DNA from: Spizellomyces punctatus DAOM BR117
Lineage: Eukaryota; Chytridiomycota; Chytridiomycetes; Spizellomycetales; Spizellomycetaceae
Direction of reading: 5' to 3'
DNA length: 58,792 bases
Assembly: GCF_000182565.1 (NCBI RefSeq)
Contig: NW_015971544.1
Location: 1 to 58,792 of the forward strand
The notes under the pieces are model-generated. The model saw only the letters and a program-made list of their open reading frames with translations, was not told where the DNA came from and did no database searches. The position numbers and the translations under genes are program-made. Of this stretch, positions 36,094 through 47,484 are shown in pieces (position 1 is the stretch's first letter; each line of letters starts with the position of its first letter).

Positions 36094-39000
36094 ATGACTC
36101 TTCATTCTTTGTGCGAGCTATTCCCGCAATATCCCAAGGAGGAGCTCGCCGTATTGCTTCAGCAAGAGAATGGGAATGTCGATGCTGTGGTGGAGACAAT
36201 GCTATTGAAGCATAATGTTGGACCTGTGGAACGTGCGAGCAATGGAACAATTGTGGATCTATCGACAGACGATCTTGAGATAACAACCTCGAATGCACAG
36301 GCCAGCGGTAAGTATGTGGTGACCAGCTCTATGTTTCTTTCGAATCAGGTAAGGTGAGTGCAGCTGCTAAAAACCTGATGCTTTGCAGACAGTACTGCCC
36401 CAACGACTGGTCCACCAACTCCTAGCCGCCAACCGCAAGACGTACTATGCGAAATGTTCCCGGATGCTCATACCGATTATCTTGAAGACATTCTCCGAGC
36501 GCATATGGGTGATATAGCAGCTGCGTCTGAGGCAGTTTGTGCAGCCGATGGCAAATATCCGAAGCGCGCGGACTTTTTTGCTCGGGGCCAGAAGCGTGGT
36601 GCGGAGGATGACGAAGGTTCAAAGCGCAAGAAGCGGGATTATACAGTTGTCCTTGAAGAGCCTATGACCCGCTCGTACATAAATTCATGGTAAGGATGAG
36701 TTGAGTTTTGAAGATGTGATCTGGTCTCATCGGACTATAGTTATCAACAACTTCAAATCGATTACCCGGAAATACCTGCAAATAATATTAAAACGGAGCT
36801 CTCCAATTTCAACCACCAATACACTCCTACCTTCAACCGTCTTAAAGAAATGCGATCTAATCCCACGCCACCTTTCAAGCGACTCACCAGGGGTCGTCAC
36901 CCTGGCAAAGCGCCGGTGCATCCACCGGATGAAACATTTCTCAAGGAATGGGAAGCGCTGCTAAAACAGATTGCTGAGGGTATGTGATAAAGAAGTTCAG
37001 AAGTTATGATCCTTCCAATATTCACCCTCTCTTCATTTGGTGCAGAGGATAACAAGGAAAACACACCAGTCGAATGTGGATGTTGTTATTGTGACTATAA
37101 CATGGATGACGTAGGTCAAGAAGGTCTTATCGGTCGTTGCTTCGAACTACATTCATTGTTTATTATTTAGATGACGCAATGTGACGAAGGCCATCTTTTC
37201 TGTAAGGAATGCGCGAGGAAGGCGGCTGAGAACTCCATTGGGCTTCGTAAGTCTCAAGACCTTATGTTGGGCTCAAGTGTCGGTCTTCTAACTAGACACA
37301 ACGTTCTCTTCATTTTCCTTGCAGGCAAAATTGAGTTGAAATGTTTACACAATGGAGGGTGTGAATCACTTTTCCCTCCCGCGGCCATTGAGCAATTTCT
37401 TCCAGAGAAGATGTGGAAAGGGTATTTAAAGCTGTGTCAGGAAGTGGATCTCGAAAGGGTAATACTGCTCTGGCGATTCTCACCATTTTCTATCAGAGAG
37501 ATCTGCTCACATTCGTATCTAGGCTGGCATACCAGACTTTCACTCATGCCCATTCTGCCCGTTTGGTGCGATCGTCTCGACAAACGTTGAGGAAGATAAA
37601 TTGTTCTACTGTCGAAACGAGGAATGCATGGCCGTGTCATGTCGAAAATGCAATAGAAGGAATCATGCGCCACTCACTTGCGAAGGTTTGTCTTGTCTAT
37701 TGATTCCCTCAATGGCATGCCATGATTAAACCTTTCATAGAGTCAAAAAGCGAGGACGTCTTAGATGTCAAACATCAGATAGAAGAAGCCATGACTGAAG
37801 CACTTTTGCGAGAGTGCCATTCGTGCAAGAAAAAGTTTTACAAGGAAGAAGGGGTACGTCTCTCAATGCATATAGACATTTCACAGGCTTATCGTTTGTG
37901 CTGCAATAGTGCAATAAAATGACATGTACTTGTGGGGCAGGTGGGTATTGTAGTTTTTGCACTTTTGGTCTTTTGCTGATCTGTGAACCTCGCATAGTCA
38001 TGTGTTACGTGTGTCGGCAGCCTGTGCGTGATTATACACATTTCAGAGACGGCGTCGTACCTGGAACCCCTGGTAAAACGTACATTGCATTCGGTGATTC
38101 GATCAACCTTAACGCCGGCAATCTAGGAGCAAAGTGTCCTTTGTTCGAAAATACAATAACTCGAAATGCTGAAGACGTCCAGCGTGCAGGCCAGGAAGCG
38201 ATTTTGACTGCAAAGCTACAGAATCCGGAGATTGATGAATCCAAAATAAAGGTGTGTGTTTTAAATGCTGAGGTGCACGAGTTAAACAGGCTACGACCCA
38301 ATACATAAACTGAAATGTTTTCATCACGCTTCACTTTCAGATCGACCTGCCAACGGTGCCTCCAGCTGGAGCCGCAAATCAGGGCGTCAACCACATCGGA
38401 CAGATTGCAGAGCAGTTTCAGCAACTGCAGGACCATCTCCAGCGCGTAGATGATCTCCTCAACCGAGCAGGAAATAATGGTGGGAACTATCGTACATCCT
38501 CTCTACAAATATATCGAGGCTCACAATATGTTGGTCGCAAGCAGTCCGCCGTCAACCTTTTGTTTTCCAGAGGTACCAGGGCCAACCACGACCGCCCCGA
38601 CCGCCGGCTCCCCCGCCAGCGCCAGGCCATGTCCCAAGAAGAGGCAGATTCGCACATCCAATTGGAAACGGAAGCCGAGAAATACCCTCTGAGCCCCCAC
38701 CACCGCAGACCCACGCAGGCCCTGCTCAACCCCGCCAGCCGCATCGCGCGCCACGGCCAGCGGTGGGTCCCGCTCCAAATGCTCGGCCATATCCGCCTCG
38801 GTTTGGTGGAAATCACGGTCAAGCTCCACGGCCCACAGCGCCTAATGGCAATCATCGAGCACATCCCTACCGGCCATTTAGACGCCAAGACCAACATGCC
38901 CTGCGTCCACAAACCGTGCATCAACCACTGCCTGCTTTCGCCACCCATCGCCCGCATCCCGCGCAAGGACAAGCACCTGCTCTCGTTAATGATCAGCAAC

Positions 39001-39431
39001 AACATACTGTGAACCCATCAGAGTATGGCGCCCCCCCGTTTGGTGGCTTTCGCCCTGCAGGCAACACTAACCTAGCTACCGCTGGCGGTTCAAGCAGGCC
39101 CGTCTTCACTGCACCAAATCTACGAACAGGCGGTCAAGCTAGCACAGGGCCAAGGCGATCGAATCGGAATGCTAGTACAAGAAATCTTCCACCACCGCCT
39201 ATTGCAGCACCCGTAGCACGTCCACACGTATCACGTCCACACGCAGCAACTGATGACGACAATGACATCCTAGGTGATGACGACATCCCGGAAAACGTGA
39301 TTGAACTTCTTGATGGTAATGTCCTCAATGAGGCACGGCGACCTGTGCGAGGGTCTGCGGGTGGGCGCCAGGACGCACCTGGTCGGAATCCCCGCCGCGC
39401 GACCGCTGGCAGTGTCATAGAAATCGATTGA
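36094..39431 (+). CDS. RNF216/TRIAD3-like RBR E3 ubiquitin ligase
   Basis: Exons supported by phase: 36094-36307, 36389-36689, 36741-36979, 37046-37110, 37171-37246, 37325-37458, 37523-37685, 37741-37853, 37910-37940, 37998-38072, 38127-38251, then 38341 onward and a last exon from about 38571 to 39431. Two CUE-like ubiquitin-binding segments start the protein (LCELFPQYPKEELAVLL and LCEMFPDAHTDYLEDIL). RING1 (CGCCYCDYNM to CDEGHLFCKEC), IBR (CPFCPFGAI to CRKCNRRNH) and RING2 (CHSCKKKF, GCNKMTCTCG, MCYVCRQPV) follow; the Cys of KMTC is the expected thioester residue. The tail CPLFEN and a coiled coil fit RNF216, which builds K63-linked chains. The final exon is Pro/Arg/Gln-rich and ends with acidic, SUMO-interaction-like stretches (ENVIELLD, SVIEID). 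The exon 12/13 junction (38480-38571) is unresolved: the strongest donor does not keep frame with the long Pro-rich frame. Confidence 0.9.
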
Positions 39432-40515
39432 TTATCAGCATTATATCTGGCGTATATAGATCACGAAGGTTTGATGCCCTCTAGTGGGTACTTGGCCGAT
39501 CGTCAGTACACACGATTCACATTGTATACCTAAGCAAAGAGCTGGTAAATGCAGTGTTCATTTGTGACGATAGCTAAATTAGACATTACTATTATAAGAG
39601 TAGTGTGTCACTTGGGTTTCGTTACGTATTAATGGATCATATACTGAAGTTTGCGGGAGAGGATTATTGAAAACGTGTCTGGAGGGTTTACAGGGCTTTT
39701 GGGCGAGACGCAGAGGGGATAAGAGGCGTTACGCATATATTGTTAAGATTCTGCCAGGATCCAACCAGTTGCCCGTTATCTGCATCGTTGCTATTTGTGA
39801 ATATGCACTACTCTCTGAGAAGAGAGAGAGAGTGACCCTTGGAGGCTGTCCCAAATCATGAGCGATCCACCACAAGTTTTCTCAAAGAACTTTGGTGCAA
39901 ATCCATGTATGTAGCAATTGGGATTTCTGGACCATGAAATAGGGAAGGTTGCCATTATCCGAACATTGTGTGAACAACTTGCGATGGCAACACTTGTCAA
40001 CTTGCGACCCATTAATGCACATCAAACAAAAGGACTTGTAGCAAACACAGCTCATCAGCTGGTGGATCCCTTCTGGTTCGTCCCCACGTTGCTCTGTCGA
40101 ATCTTGGATGCAGAACGTATTTTCAACCAATTGGTAGCAACACTGGCGCCTTAAACTGTATTGCTAACATCACCTAGTCCAATTGAGAAACCTCCCTCTT
40201 AAGAAAAGTAACTTTGCTCATTGTATAGCAGTCAGGATCTCCTCATATATAACCTTTATACTCATTAGAAAAAGAGTAGATAGAACCATTAGCTACACCG
40301 CTCACCAACACGTTTCAAACATTACACCCAAAGATCCAGCTAAAAAAAAAAGGGATTCCATAGAAAATATCCAACCTCCTCTATAGACTCTTTCCACCTA
40401 TTGATTTCTATATACGGCACTAGAGTCCAAAAAAAAACTGTGCCCGGAAAAACACTCGGATGGCATCTCGGTACCTGCCAAGAACGCCACCAAAAAAAAA
40501 AAAAAACAACTATTG
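39432..40515. other. Convergent intergenic region
   Basis: This is the 3' flank of both the RBR ligase (plus) and the Pro/Tyr-rich membrane protein (minus). It includes a GAGAGAGAG run near 39822-39830 and poly-A tracts near 40343, 40428 and 40492. No gene was recognised. Confidence 0.5.
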
Positions 40516-41514
40516 TCATCCCTTCTTCTGGTCAGGAGCCGGATTAGAGGCACCTTGCGTTGTCGTCGAGCCAGCAACCTTTGTCCCTTCCGGAAATTGA
40601 TGTGCATCGATCGAATTGGGATCATATGGCTCCGATGGGTGCATGTCGGCATACTGCTGTTGGGGTGCGTATGCTGCATACTGATGTCCATAGTACGGGT
40701 CGGCATACTCGTACCCTTGTGCGGGGTAATATCCGTATGGTAGGACCTGAGATGTATTGGGCGCATCGTAGTAGGCGTATGTTTGTGGCTGTTGTGCGTA
40801 ATAACCATCATAAGCGTTCGGGCCATAATACGCCCCAGTAGGAAGCATAGATGATGGACGACTGGTCATGCCTGGGCCAGCGGCGGCAACAGCGGGTGCA
40901 GCTAGAGTAGCAGCGCTCGTGGCAGCAGAATTCGATGCTGCAGATGCAATGGGTACACTTGCTACGGCGGGTTTGACCCCGCTCTCCTGTCTCCACAAAC
41001 TTCCGTGCGAATCTGGATTGTTAAAGTCCAGTCGGGCCGTATTTGTTAACCGATCTCTTCGTTTCCGAATCCATATGAAGCCTACAATGGCGATGAGGAA
41101 GCCAGCAGCAACTACCCCGATACCCACTCCAGCACCGACTGGAAACCCTTTGCTCTTTCCATCGCCAGCGTCCAGGAGCTGGGCATCACTTGGATTCGTC
41201 TCTGTTGGGTCAAGAACCGTGCGAGTGTTCCTAGTGAGGGATGGGGTTGGTCCTGGGTTTTGAGTCCGCGACGAAATAATTGTCTGGGTCACTGGCGGAG
41301 GAAGAGGAACAACGCTTGATTGAGGTGGTGGGGTTGTCACCCGGGACGATGACGAAGGCTGGGGAGGTTCCGCGGTTTGGGACGGCCGTGGAGAGGACGA
41401 TGGAGGTGGGGTGTTGGAGGGAGGAGGTGGCTCCCTTGTTGAAGACGGCGTGGGCGGTTCCCGTGTTGACGAAGGTGGTGGAGGAACAGCTGTAGGTCCG
41501 CCGGTGGACGACAT
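40516..41514 (-). CDS. Single-pass membrane protein, Pro/Ser-rich outside, Tyr-rich inside
   Basis: A single exon of 332 aa. Residues 1-100 are a low-complexity Pro/Ser/Thr region with REPP repeats. A helix at about 127-149 (VGAGVGIGVVAAGFLIAIVG) is followed by RKRRDR, which places the C-terminus in the cytosol. The inner part has an Ala-rich patch and a Tyr/Pro/Gln-rich region (YYGPNAYDGYYAQQP). The layout resembles fungal wall-stress sensors and Skg6/AXL2-type proteins with a glycine-rich helix. However, there is no N-terminal signal peptide, so it may use the helix as a reverse signal-anchor or may lack a first exon upstream. The function is unknown. Confidence 0.8.
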   Translation of the reverse strand: MSSTGGPTAVPPPPSSTREPPTPSSTREPPPPSNTPPPSSSPRPSQTAEPPQPSSSSRVTTPPPQSSVVPLPPPVTQTIISSRTQNPGPTPSLTRNTRTVLDPTETNPSDAQLLDAGDGKSKGFPVGAGVGIGVVAAGFLIAIVGFIWIRKRRDRLTNTARLDFNNPDSHGSLWRQESGVKPAVASVPIASAASNSAATSAATLAAPAVAAAGPGMTSRPSSMLPTGAYYGPNAYDGYYAQQPQTYAYYDAPNTSQVLPYGYYPAQGYEYADPYYGHQYAAYAPQQQYADMHPSEPYDPNSIDAHQFPEGTKVAGSTTTQGASNPAPDQKKG

Positions 41515-42398
41515 TTTGTGACGACGAAAAGTGGACGAAAGATGACAAGAACAACGTCAACCGGCAGTGACAGAAAAACAAGTGCCGGCGAACAACCTAA
41601 AAGTAAGCTATACAACAAGGTTGATCAATATCATGCAGAGGCAAAGTAGCTGAGCAATAGCGAGCAACAATTTGTTCCAATTTTAAGATTGGTCAAAAAA
41701 AGCCTTCACTCGCCAAGGTTGACGGTAGCATTCATACGACCTACCAGTCAAAAACGACAAGAAAAAAAAAAAAGTTCCAGGGAAACAGTCGTCTTCAACT
41801 TTTGAATGATTCGCTGAATGTTGGCCACAAGAACCAACCGTTTCAACCCGCCAATATAAAACTGGAATGCGGCTGCCAATCCCGACGTAGAGGAACGCTG
41901 AGCTCCCTTGAAAAGGTTTGACTTTCAACAAGAGACCAATTTGACATGCGCAATGAACAAAGTGGCTATGGCAGAGAGGGAACTTTTTTGTATTGAACGT
42001 CACCCATGACCACCCAATTTTTTCTTTTGTCCTAAAAAAGCGGCTCTTTTTGTGCGGAGAGTTCTTTTGCCTTAAGCTTGACGGAAAACTTTGAACGAGT
42101 TTCACACTTTTGGGAGTTTTGGAACACCTCGTGGGGGGCAAGGGGTGGCTTAGTCCATCAGGTGAACGCGCACACGTGACTATACCGATTCAGGCCCAGT
42201 ATTTCATGCCCTGATCCTGGCGATATCCGTAAGGTTTTAAACTTTGGGTCTCGTATCAAAAGGCGTCTCAACATTGATTCGGAGGGGTATTTCTTTACAG
42301 GTGGCGAGAAATATGGGGCAACATTAATAGGTGCCATTAATGTAATTTACGGTATTGTTTTCCGAGGCACCAAAACGTGTCCATCCTAGTTCATGACA
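41515..42398. other. Intergenic, nothing certain
   Basis: This lies between the PrpF-like gene end and the membrane-protein start, both minus strand. A 152-codon open stretch at 41683-42141 (minus) has no family signal and overlaps the likely promoter. I leave it uncalled. Confidence 0.45.
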
Positions 42399-43748
42399 TC
42401 AAAAATCAGAGACTCGCATCGTCGCTTTAACTAGGACATCAAAGACAGTTACCATAAGTCTCCTCGCTGTCCTTGTCATGACAACAGACTCCAATACGCA
42501 TCGACTGGTGTTTCTAATTCTTGCACCTGCCTCAGCAACGCCAGCGGGGTGACCCACTCGTAGCCACTTGATACCATGGACGTCCTGTTTTAGCCCTTTT
42601 TGGAGACATCCCTCCAAAACAGTGCCCTTAATACTCGCCCCTGCACCAGCAGCCATGAGTACCGTAGCGGGAAAGGTTCGATGAATGTTTCCAACGCTGA
42701 CCGCGCGCGCGAATATATCCATTTCGTGCGATTCTACGTGGGAAGACGATGTGGTCGTGTAGGGTGTAGCTGGGCCAACTACCGCGATTTTGGGGGCTGA
42801 CGGTGAATAGAGCTTCTGAAGCCCCGGAGTGAGATGCGCTGCTGCTGTACGAATGCGAGAAAGCATATCCATCACAGATTTGTTGGCATCGATGGTAGCA
42901 GGAGAATCCATAAAAGTGCTAGGGGGAACTGGGAGCGACGAAGACCGAACAAAAACAGCCGGTAAGCCGGCATCGATTATGCTCACTTCCACCTAATATC
43001 ACAGAACGAGACATGGATGAGATATCAGTGCGTCCAAGTTTCGTCGTCGTCCCAAAGCTCACCTCTAATCCATCATCCAATCGCACCACATCCCTGACAT
43101 TTCCAGTAGGCAGCACTCCTTCACCGCCAGATGGCTCTACAAACTCGATATGCACACCAGCAGCAGTCCCTGGAACACCCGAGATTCTAGTATTCCCCTC
43201 AGTGGCCGCAAAGATTTCTCCAGTCCGCTCACACCGCTCAATGGGTACTCGCGCAATCATGGTCGCGCCCGTGTTTGCGGCCAATATGCGAACAGGTATG
43301 ACATTGTTGTGCTGAGAGGCAAGATGGGAAAGTGTGGAAGGTGAAATAAGCCGCTCATCTATCGCGTAGTGTCCAACCGCTGCGACAAGGTTGCCGCAAG
43401 TTGTTGACCTACACAGAAAGGTGTTGACACACACGCGGGTTAAGTTGCCAGCAATTCATTAGCCACCTACCAATCCACGGTCTTCTTCTTCACTTCCACC
43501 TGTCCAAACCGATACTCTACATCCCATTTGCTCTCCTTGGCCCTGCCAACAACAGCAACTTTAGACAAGCTGCTGATTCCTCCGCCAAGACCATCAATTT
43601 GTCGTCCGTCAGGATCTGGTGATCCCATTGCAGCCAGGATAATGTCATCTTGAACCGACACAGGGTATGGAGCCAAAGTGCGTGACCGGAGAAAGAGACC
43701 TTTACTCGTTCCGCCACGGAAGAATGCTGCGGGAATTCGGTGCTGCAT
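42399..43748 (-). CDS. PrpF-family isomerase (DUF453/methylaconitate-isomerase like)
   Basis: Three exons: complement(42399-42992, 43063-43408, 43471-43748), 405 aa, typical for the family. It begins IPAAFFRGGTSKGLFL, the signature of PrpF proteins, and continues MGSPDPDGRQIDGLGGG, SSLSKVAVVG, STTCGNLVAAVG and AGLPAVFV, with a C-terminal VGHPAGV segment. The fold is two diaminopimelate-epimerase-like halves. The characterised member isomerises 2-methylaconitate in the 2-methylcitrate route of propionate use. Fungal members often have unknown substrates. No other propionate gene is nearby. The frame is intact. Confidence 0.92.
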
Positions 43749-43961
43749 TGGTCACCAAGATGCGTTCGTTGGGTAACTTCCAAATCGGGCTTGCTATCTA
43801 CTCACGTGTTATTGCTTACTGAAGCGATCGGCTGTGGCTTTGCCAAGAGCCTTTAATGAACCATCTGTAACCGTATATCTACGCAAATACTAAGGTATTA
43901 TAATGTAATTCGGCGCCATAATGCTGCTGGTGAATGAAGAGCCGCTCCCTTGTATATTCCT

Positions 43962-44135
43962 CCCTCCAATCATCATATCCCGTTTATTGGCCCTCCCGAG
44001 ATACTTCCTAACAATCAATCCCTCCAATCATCATATCCCGTCTAGTGGCCCTCCCCGTATACTTCCTAACAATCGATCCCTCCAATCATCATATCCCGTC
44101 TAGTGGCCCTCCCCGTATACTTCCGATCAATCACT
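43962..44135 (+). repeat. Three tandem copies of a 58-bp unit
   Basis: The unit begins ccctccaatcatcatatccc and ends near caatcaat. Copy 2 and copy 3 are nearly identical over the first 45 bp; copy 1 differs at several positions. They abut without spacers. Confidence 0.9.
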
Positions 44136-44984
44136 CCCAGGGTCTCTATGTCTAAGCAAATCGTCTCCTACTACATGTTCCTGCGACAAAAGAATCGGAG
44201 GAATTAAAAAAGGCATTCTCAAATTGAGTAACTTTGAGAAGGTCCATACCTGTCAGCTCCTTGCATAGCTGTCTCCTTCCTAGAGTTGCCTTCACTGGTC
44301 TTCGTCGGTCCGCTCTTTCAGTCTACAGTTAAAATGGAGGGTAGGGTATTTTTGTGGGTTGCAAGATTTGGAAGAGTACCTTCAGCTCGATGATAACGAT
44401 CTGCGTTCCTCGCCTTCATCTGCCGTCTTCCATCTGTTCCGAGATCAAGTGGTGAGTTCAGATCAATGTAAAAGTACTACAGATACGAACACGTACCAGA
44501 GCGCACTATTGGTAGTCTGTCGTTTTCGCCTTTTATTATTCGTTGATTCTGCTGCGATACCTGATCAATTGCGTCAGGTTAGGGAAATGAGCTAGATAGT
44601 GTCGTTGTGAATACACAGCGTACCTGGAACCGGCTGCTGACAAGTTCTGATCAACTTTTCGGTCTATTCATTTTTTTGTGACGCCTAAGAAACCAACAAA
44701 GGTACGTTAGTAAAGTCAGTGACCTATTATTCCGCTGAGCTTACCTTATAGTTTACTGTTCACGGTTTTTCTAAGGCCAGTCTTTCGTCTTCATTTTCCT
44801 TGGAACCTCTACATGGGCAGACGAGTCAAATAACGCGGACATCATATGAACCTGCCAAAATAGAAAGGCTGCATGTAGGTGTATGTTGCTGTTCAGTCTT
44901 CAAGCATCTACGGTCAGCAAACTTTGGGTGGACAACGCTTTCTTTGAGGAAACGAGTAAGCTGGATGTGATGTGACGAGGTCAC

Positions 44985-45236
44985 GAAAAGCAAAGTACCT
45001 AGCAGAAGGGTGCCGTCACTACATTGTTTCTTCGTTGATCAGATCGCTTTTCCTTTTTCTTTGCTAAAGGGATCGGGGTATGCGTGAGTAAGGTGAGAGG
45101 AGCAAGGAAGTAGAATGGCATGTCGGGGAAAGCAAAGTACCTGGCAGAAGCTACAGTCACTACACTCTTCTTCTGTTGATCGGAATCGCCCTTCCTTCTC
45201 TTTGCTAAATGGTAATGGAGCGGAGCATGCGTGAGA
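44985..45236 (+). repeat. Two degenerate tandem copies of an approximately 142-bp unit
   Basis: Copy 1 starts gaaaagcaaagtacctagcag at 44985 and copy 2 starts ggaaagcaaagtacctggcag at 45127. Both share a middle block (gtcactaca, ttctt, gttgatc) and end in atgcgtgag. A further weak copy may end near 45470 with catgcgtgag. Confidence 0.75.
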
Positions 45237-45840
45237 AAATCGATATTTGTGACGTCATAAGGTTCCAGTGTTAATACCTCGGGAGAGTCCCACTACCGAT
45301 GATCAATGCTTCATTCGGCGCTTAATGGGTTGCTCTTCTTGATGCTTCCTTTGGATGAAATAGCAAATGAATTGGAAAGAAGTGGAATGCGACGAGGTGC
45401 AGAAGGGCGTATGTACCTTGGCGCCGACTATTGACTTCCTTCCTTATAAACTGATACATGCGTGAGTGAGATCATTTACAATACAAGCAGATAAGGCAGG
45501 TGGAAGGTACCTTACGACTGGACTCTATCGTCGGCCTTGCGTTTTGGGACTTTGCTTGTTGTCTCACGTTTCTTAAAGTCGCGGAACCGTTAGGAAAGAG
45601 ACGGGAATACGATGGCATGGGAAAACGTGGTACCTCAAAGCTGAAGATCACGGAGGGTTGTTTCTTGGCTTTGTATGGTATCGTTGAAGAATGCTTGCAG
45701 ATAAAGAAACAGGCAATGTCAACTTTTGAGAAACCAACCGATGCCACGAAACCGTATGGTGCTTACTTGTTACGCAGGACAGCGAGGGTTGTACTGGTGC
45801 CGCATGTCGATATCTAAGGAGAAGGGAAAGAGCAGTGGAC

Positions 45841-46066
45841 CACGAACGAAGAACCAGCGAATGATACAGAAATAGGAACGAACGAACGACACAGAAAAGT
45901 AGCAGAACAGTGAACGAACGAATGAAATATAATAGTAGCAGAAGAGCGAACGAACGAACGACACAGAAAAGTAGCAGAACAGCGAACGAACGAATGAAAT
46001 ATAATAGTAGCAGGACAGTGAACGAACGAATGACACAAAACAGTAGCAGAAGAACGAACGAAAAAG
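45841..46066 (+). repeat. 36-bp minisatellite with alternating A/B units
   Basis: Five exact-length 36-bp units start at 45876, 45912, 45948, 45984 and 46020, each beginning gaacgaacgaa. Units alternate between a type containing acacagaaaagtagcag and a type containing tgaaatataatagtagcag. A degenerate unit precedes them. Because 36 is a multiple of 3, the minus strand is open in all three frames across it, giving 12-residue repeats (for example SFVRSLFCYFSV), but no gene context supports translation. Confidence 0.93.
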
Positions 46067-47049
46067 AACCACCCACAATAATAGGTTCGTAAAGAAAAAC
46101 CGTCGGGGACGTGAGTACTCTTTATATATCTCTTTGAGCATCTGCTATCCCAATATCCATGTCGTAAATGCAAGTAATATAACTTGGTCCCTTTTAATTT
46201 GTGAAACGTCAGGCGTTCGCAATCAACTTTGCTGGCATGGATTTAGCGATAGTTATATCAGTCCTGGTTACCACGGGGCTTTTACGATGCGCGCCAGGTT
46301 TGCCTGATTGCCATTTCTGTCAAATAAACCATCCCACATTTCATTCCACACAAGGGTTTGAAATCAAGTTTTTGCTATGCAAAGGTGAAATTATTTGTGC
46401 ATAACGGTATTAGGAGGGTGGTTTGTGGTAGACGATTACTTCTGCTTATCGTCAGAGAATATTTAGCACACAGTACTGCGCTGCATCACATTGGAGCACC
46501 AGCATATATGGGAATCTACGTATATAATCAGTGCTAGGACACTTCTAGTAAGATGATTGCAGCTTTGCCATAGAAGGCGAGCGCTCCGTTAATTCTTAGT
46601 AATATGCGATAAAGAGATCAAATCGCATCTATCTTGTCGTGACTCCCATCCATGGTGTACATAAAAGGAGGATCGATTCACAGATTTTACATCATCAGGA
46701 TATCGAACCCTGAACATAGAGGAGTTCTGCAGGCCGAACCCTTGCAGGAGAGATTTCTACATTCCACAAGCGATTCGAGCACGTGCGGACGGAGTTCATC
46801 TCTTTTACTAGTGCGCGCAGCAGAGGCTACGTGACTTCCCTGCTCGTTAACTTACAAGGACAGTAATTTGGACAGCCGCCCACGCTTTCGAAACTACTCT
46901 GGATCAGAGATGGACCTTTGTCTACATCGAGGGACTGTCCATACAGTGTGAATAAGCTGTAGCTCCCATAAGTACGGGCATCGTTATGCGATTCCAAATC
47001 AGCAGTATATAATGATTGTAGAAATTTAATGCCGTCCCTTAAAGCACAT

Positions 47050-47122
47050 GCCTCCTTGGCTCAGTTGGTTAGAGCGTCTGCCTAGTAAGCAGAAGGTCCC
47101 GCGTTCGAATCGCGGAGGAGGC
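47050..47122 (+). tRNA. tRNA-Thr (anticodon AGT), second copy
   Basis: Identical over all 73 nt to the reverse complement of 33494-33566, with the same cloverleaf and anticodon AGT. A TTTTT terminator lies about 20 nt downstream. Flanking sequences differ, so only the gene itself is shared. Confidence 0.97.
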
Positions 47123-47484
47123 AGTTCAGACCTAAGAACATTGATTTTTGCTCGTGTCGCAGACTTTGCTGAACTTTTAATCAAAACAAGCACAGAATGG
47201 AAAACGATTCTAGCATTAACTGGTACACACGACTTTGTTTTTAATTACCAAAAGTACATATTTAGCGGTTTTCCATATATCCCTTTTTTTTCCTCGGTTT
47301 TCTACCCTCCACACTATCCACCATAAATAAATAAAAACACACTTTCTTTTCTAGAGAGGGGTATTTGTCAAAAAGCCTCTAATCACACCAATAAAAAACA
47401 CATAGGTGTTTTTCCTCAACGTTTTTTTCGCCATAACTATCACCCAACACTATGTACACCCCTATTCAGCGTAAGGTTTTAATT
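47123..47484. other. Short intergenic, 3' flank
   Basis: AT-rich, with poly-T tracts, between the tRNA and the end of the Thr-rich protein gene. Nothing else was recognised. Confidence 0.5.

Larger units (their letters stand above)
43749..47049. other. Repeat-rich intergenic block
   Basis: 3.3 kb carry three separate families of tandem repeats (listed separately) and no gene I can support. A 105-codon open frame at 45500-45817 (plus) and a short one at 44359-44595 (plus) lack any domain or splice evidence. Either might be a small lineage-specific gene. Confidence 0.5.

Noticed and set aside
41683-42141. 152-codon open frame (minus)
   Set aside because: Lies in the promoter interval of the membrane-protein gene; basic low-information sequence without recognisable domain.
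45500-45817. 105-codon open frame (plus)
   Set aside because: Embedded in repeat-rich DNA, no signal peptide or domain; kept only as a possibility in the interval note.
45876-46055. CRISPR-like regular repeats
   Set aside because: Units abut with no unique spacers, the genome is eukaryotic and no cas gene is present; this is a minisatellite.
45648-46173. Overlapping minus-strand open frames with FVRSLFCY-type repeats
   Set aside because: They arise from a 36-bp minisatellite with no stop in any frame; no start context, domain or splice evidence.
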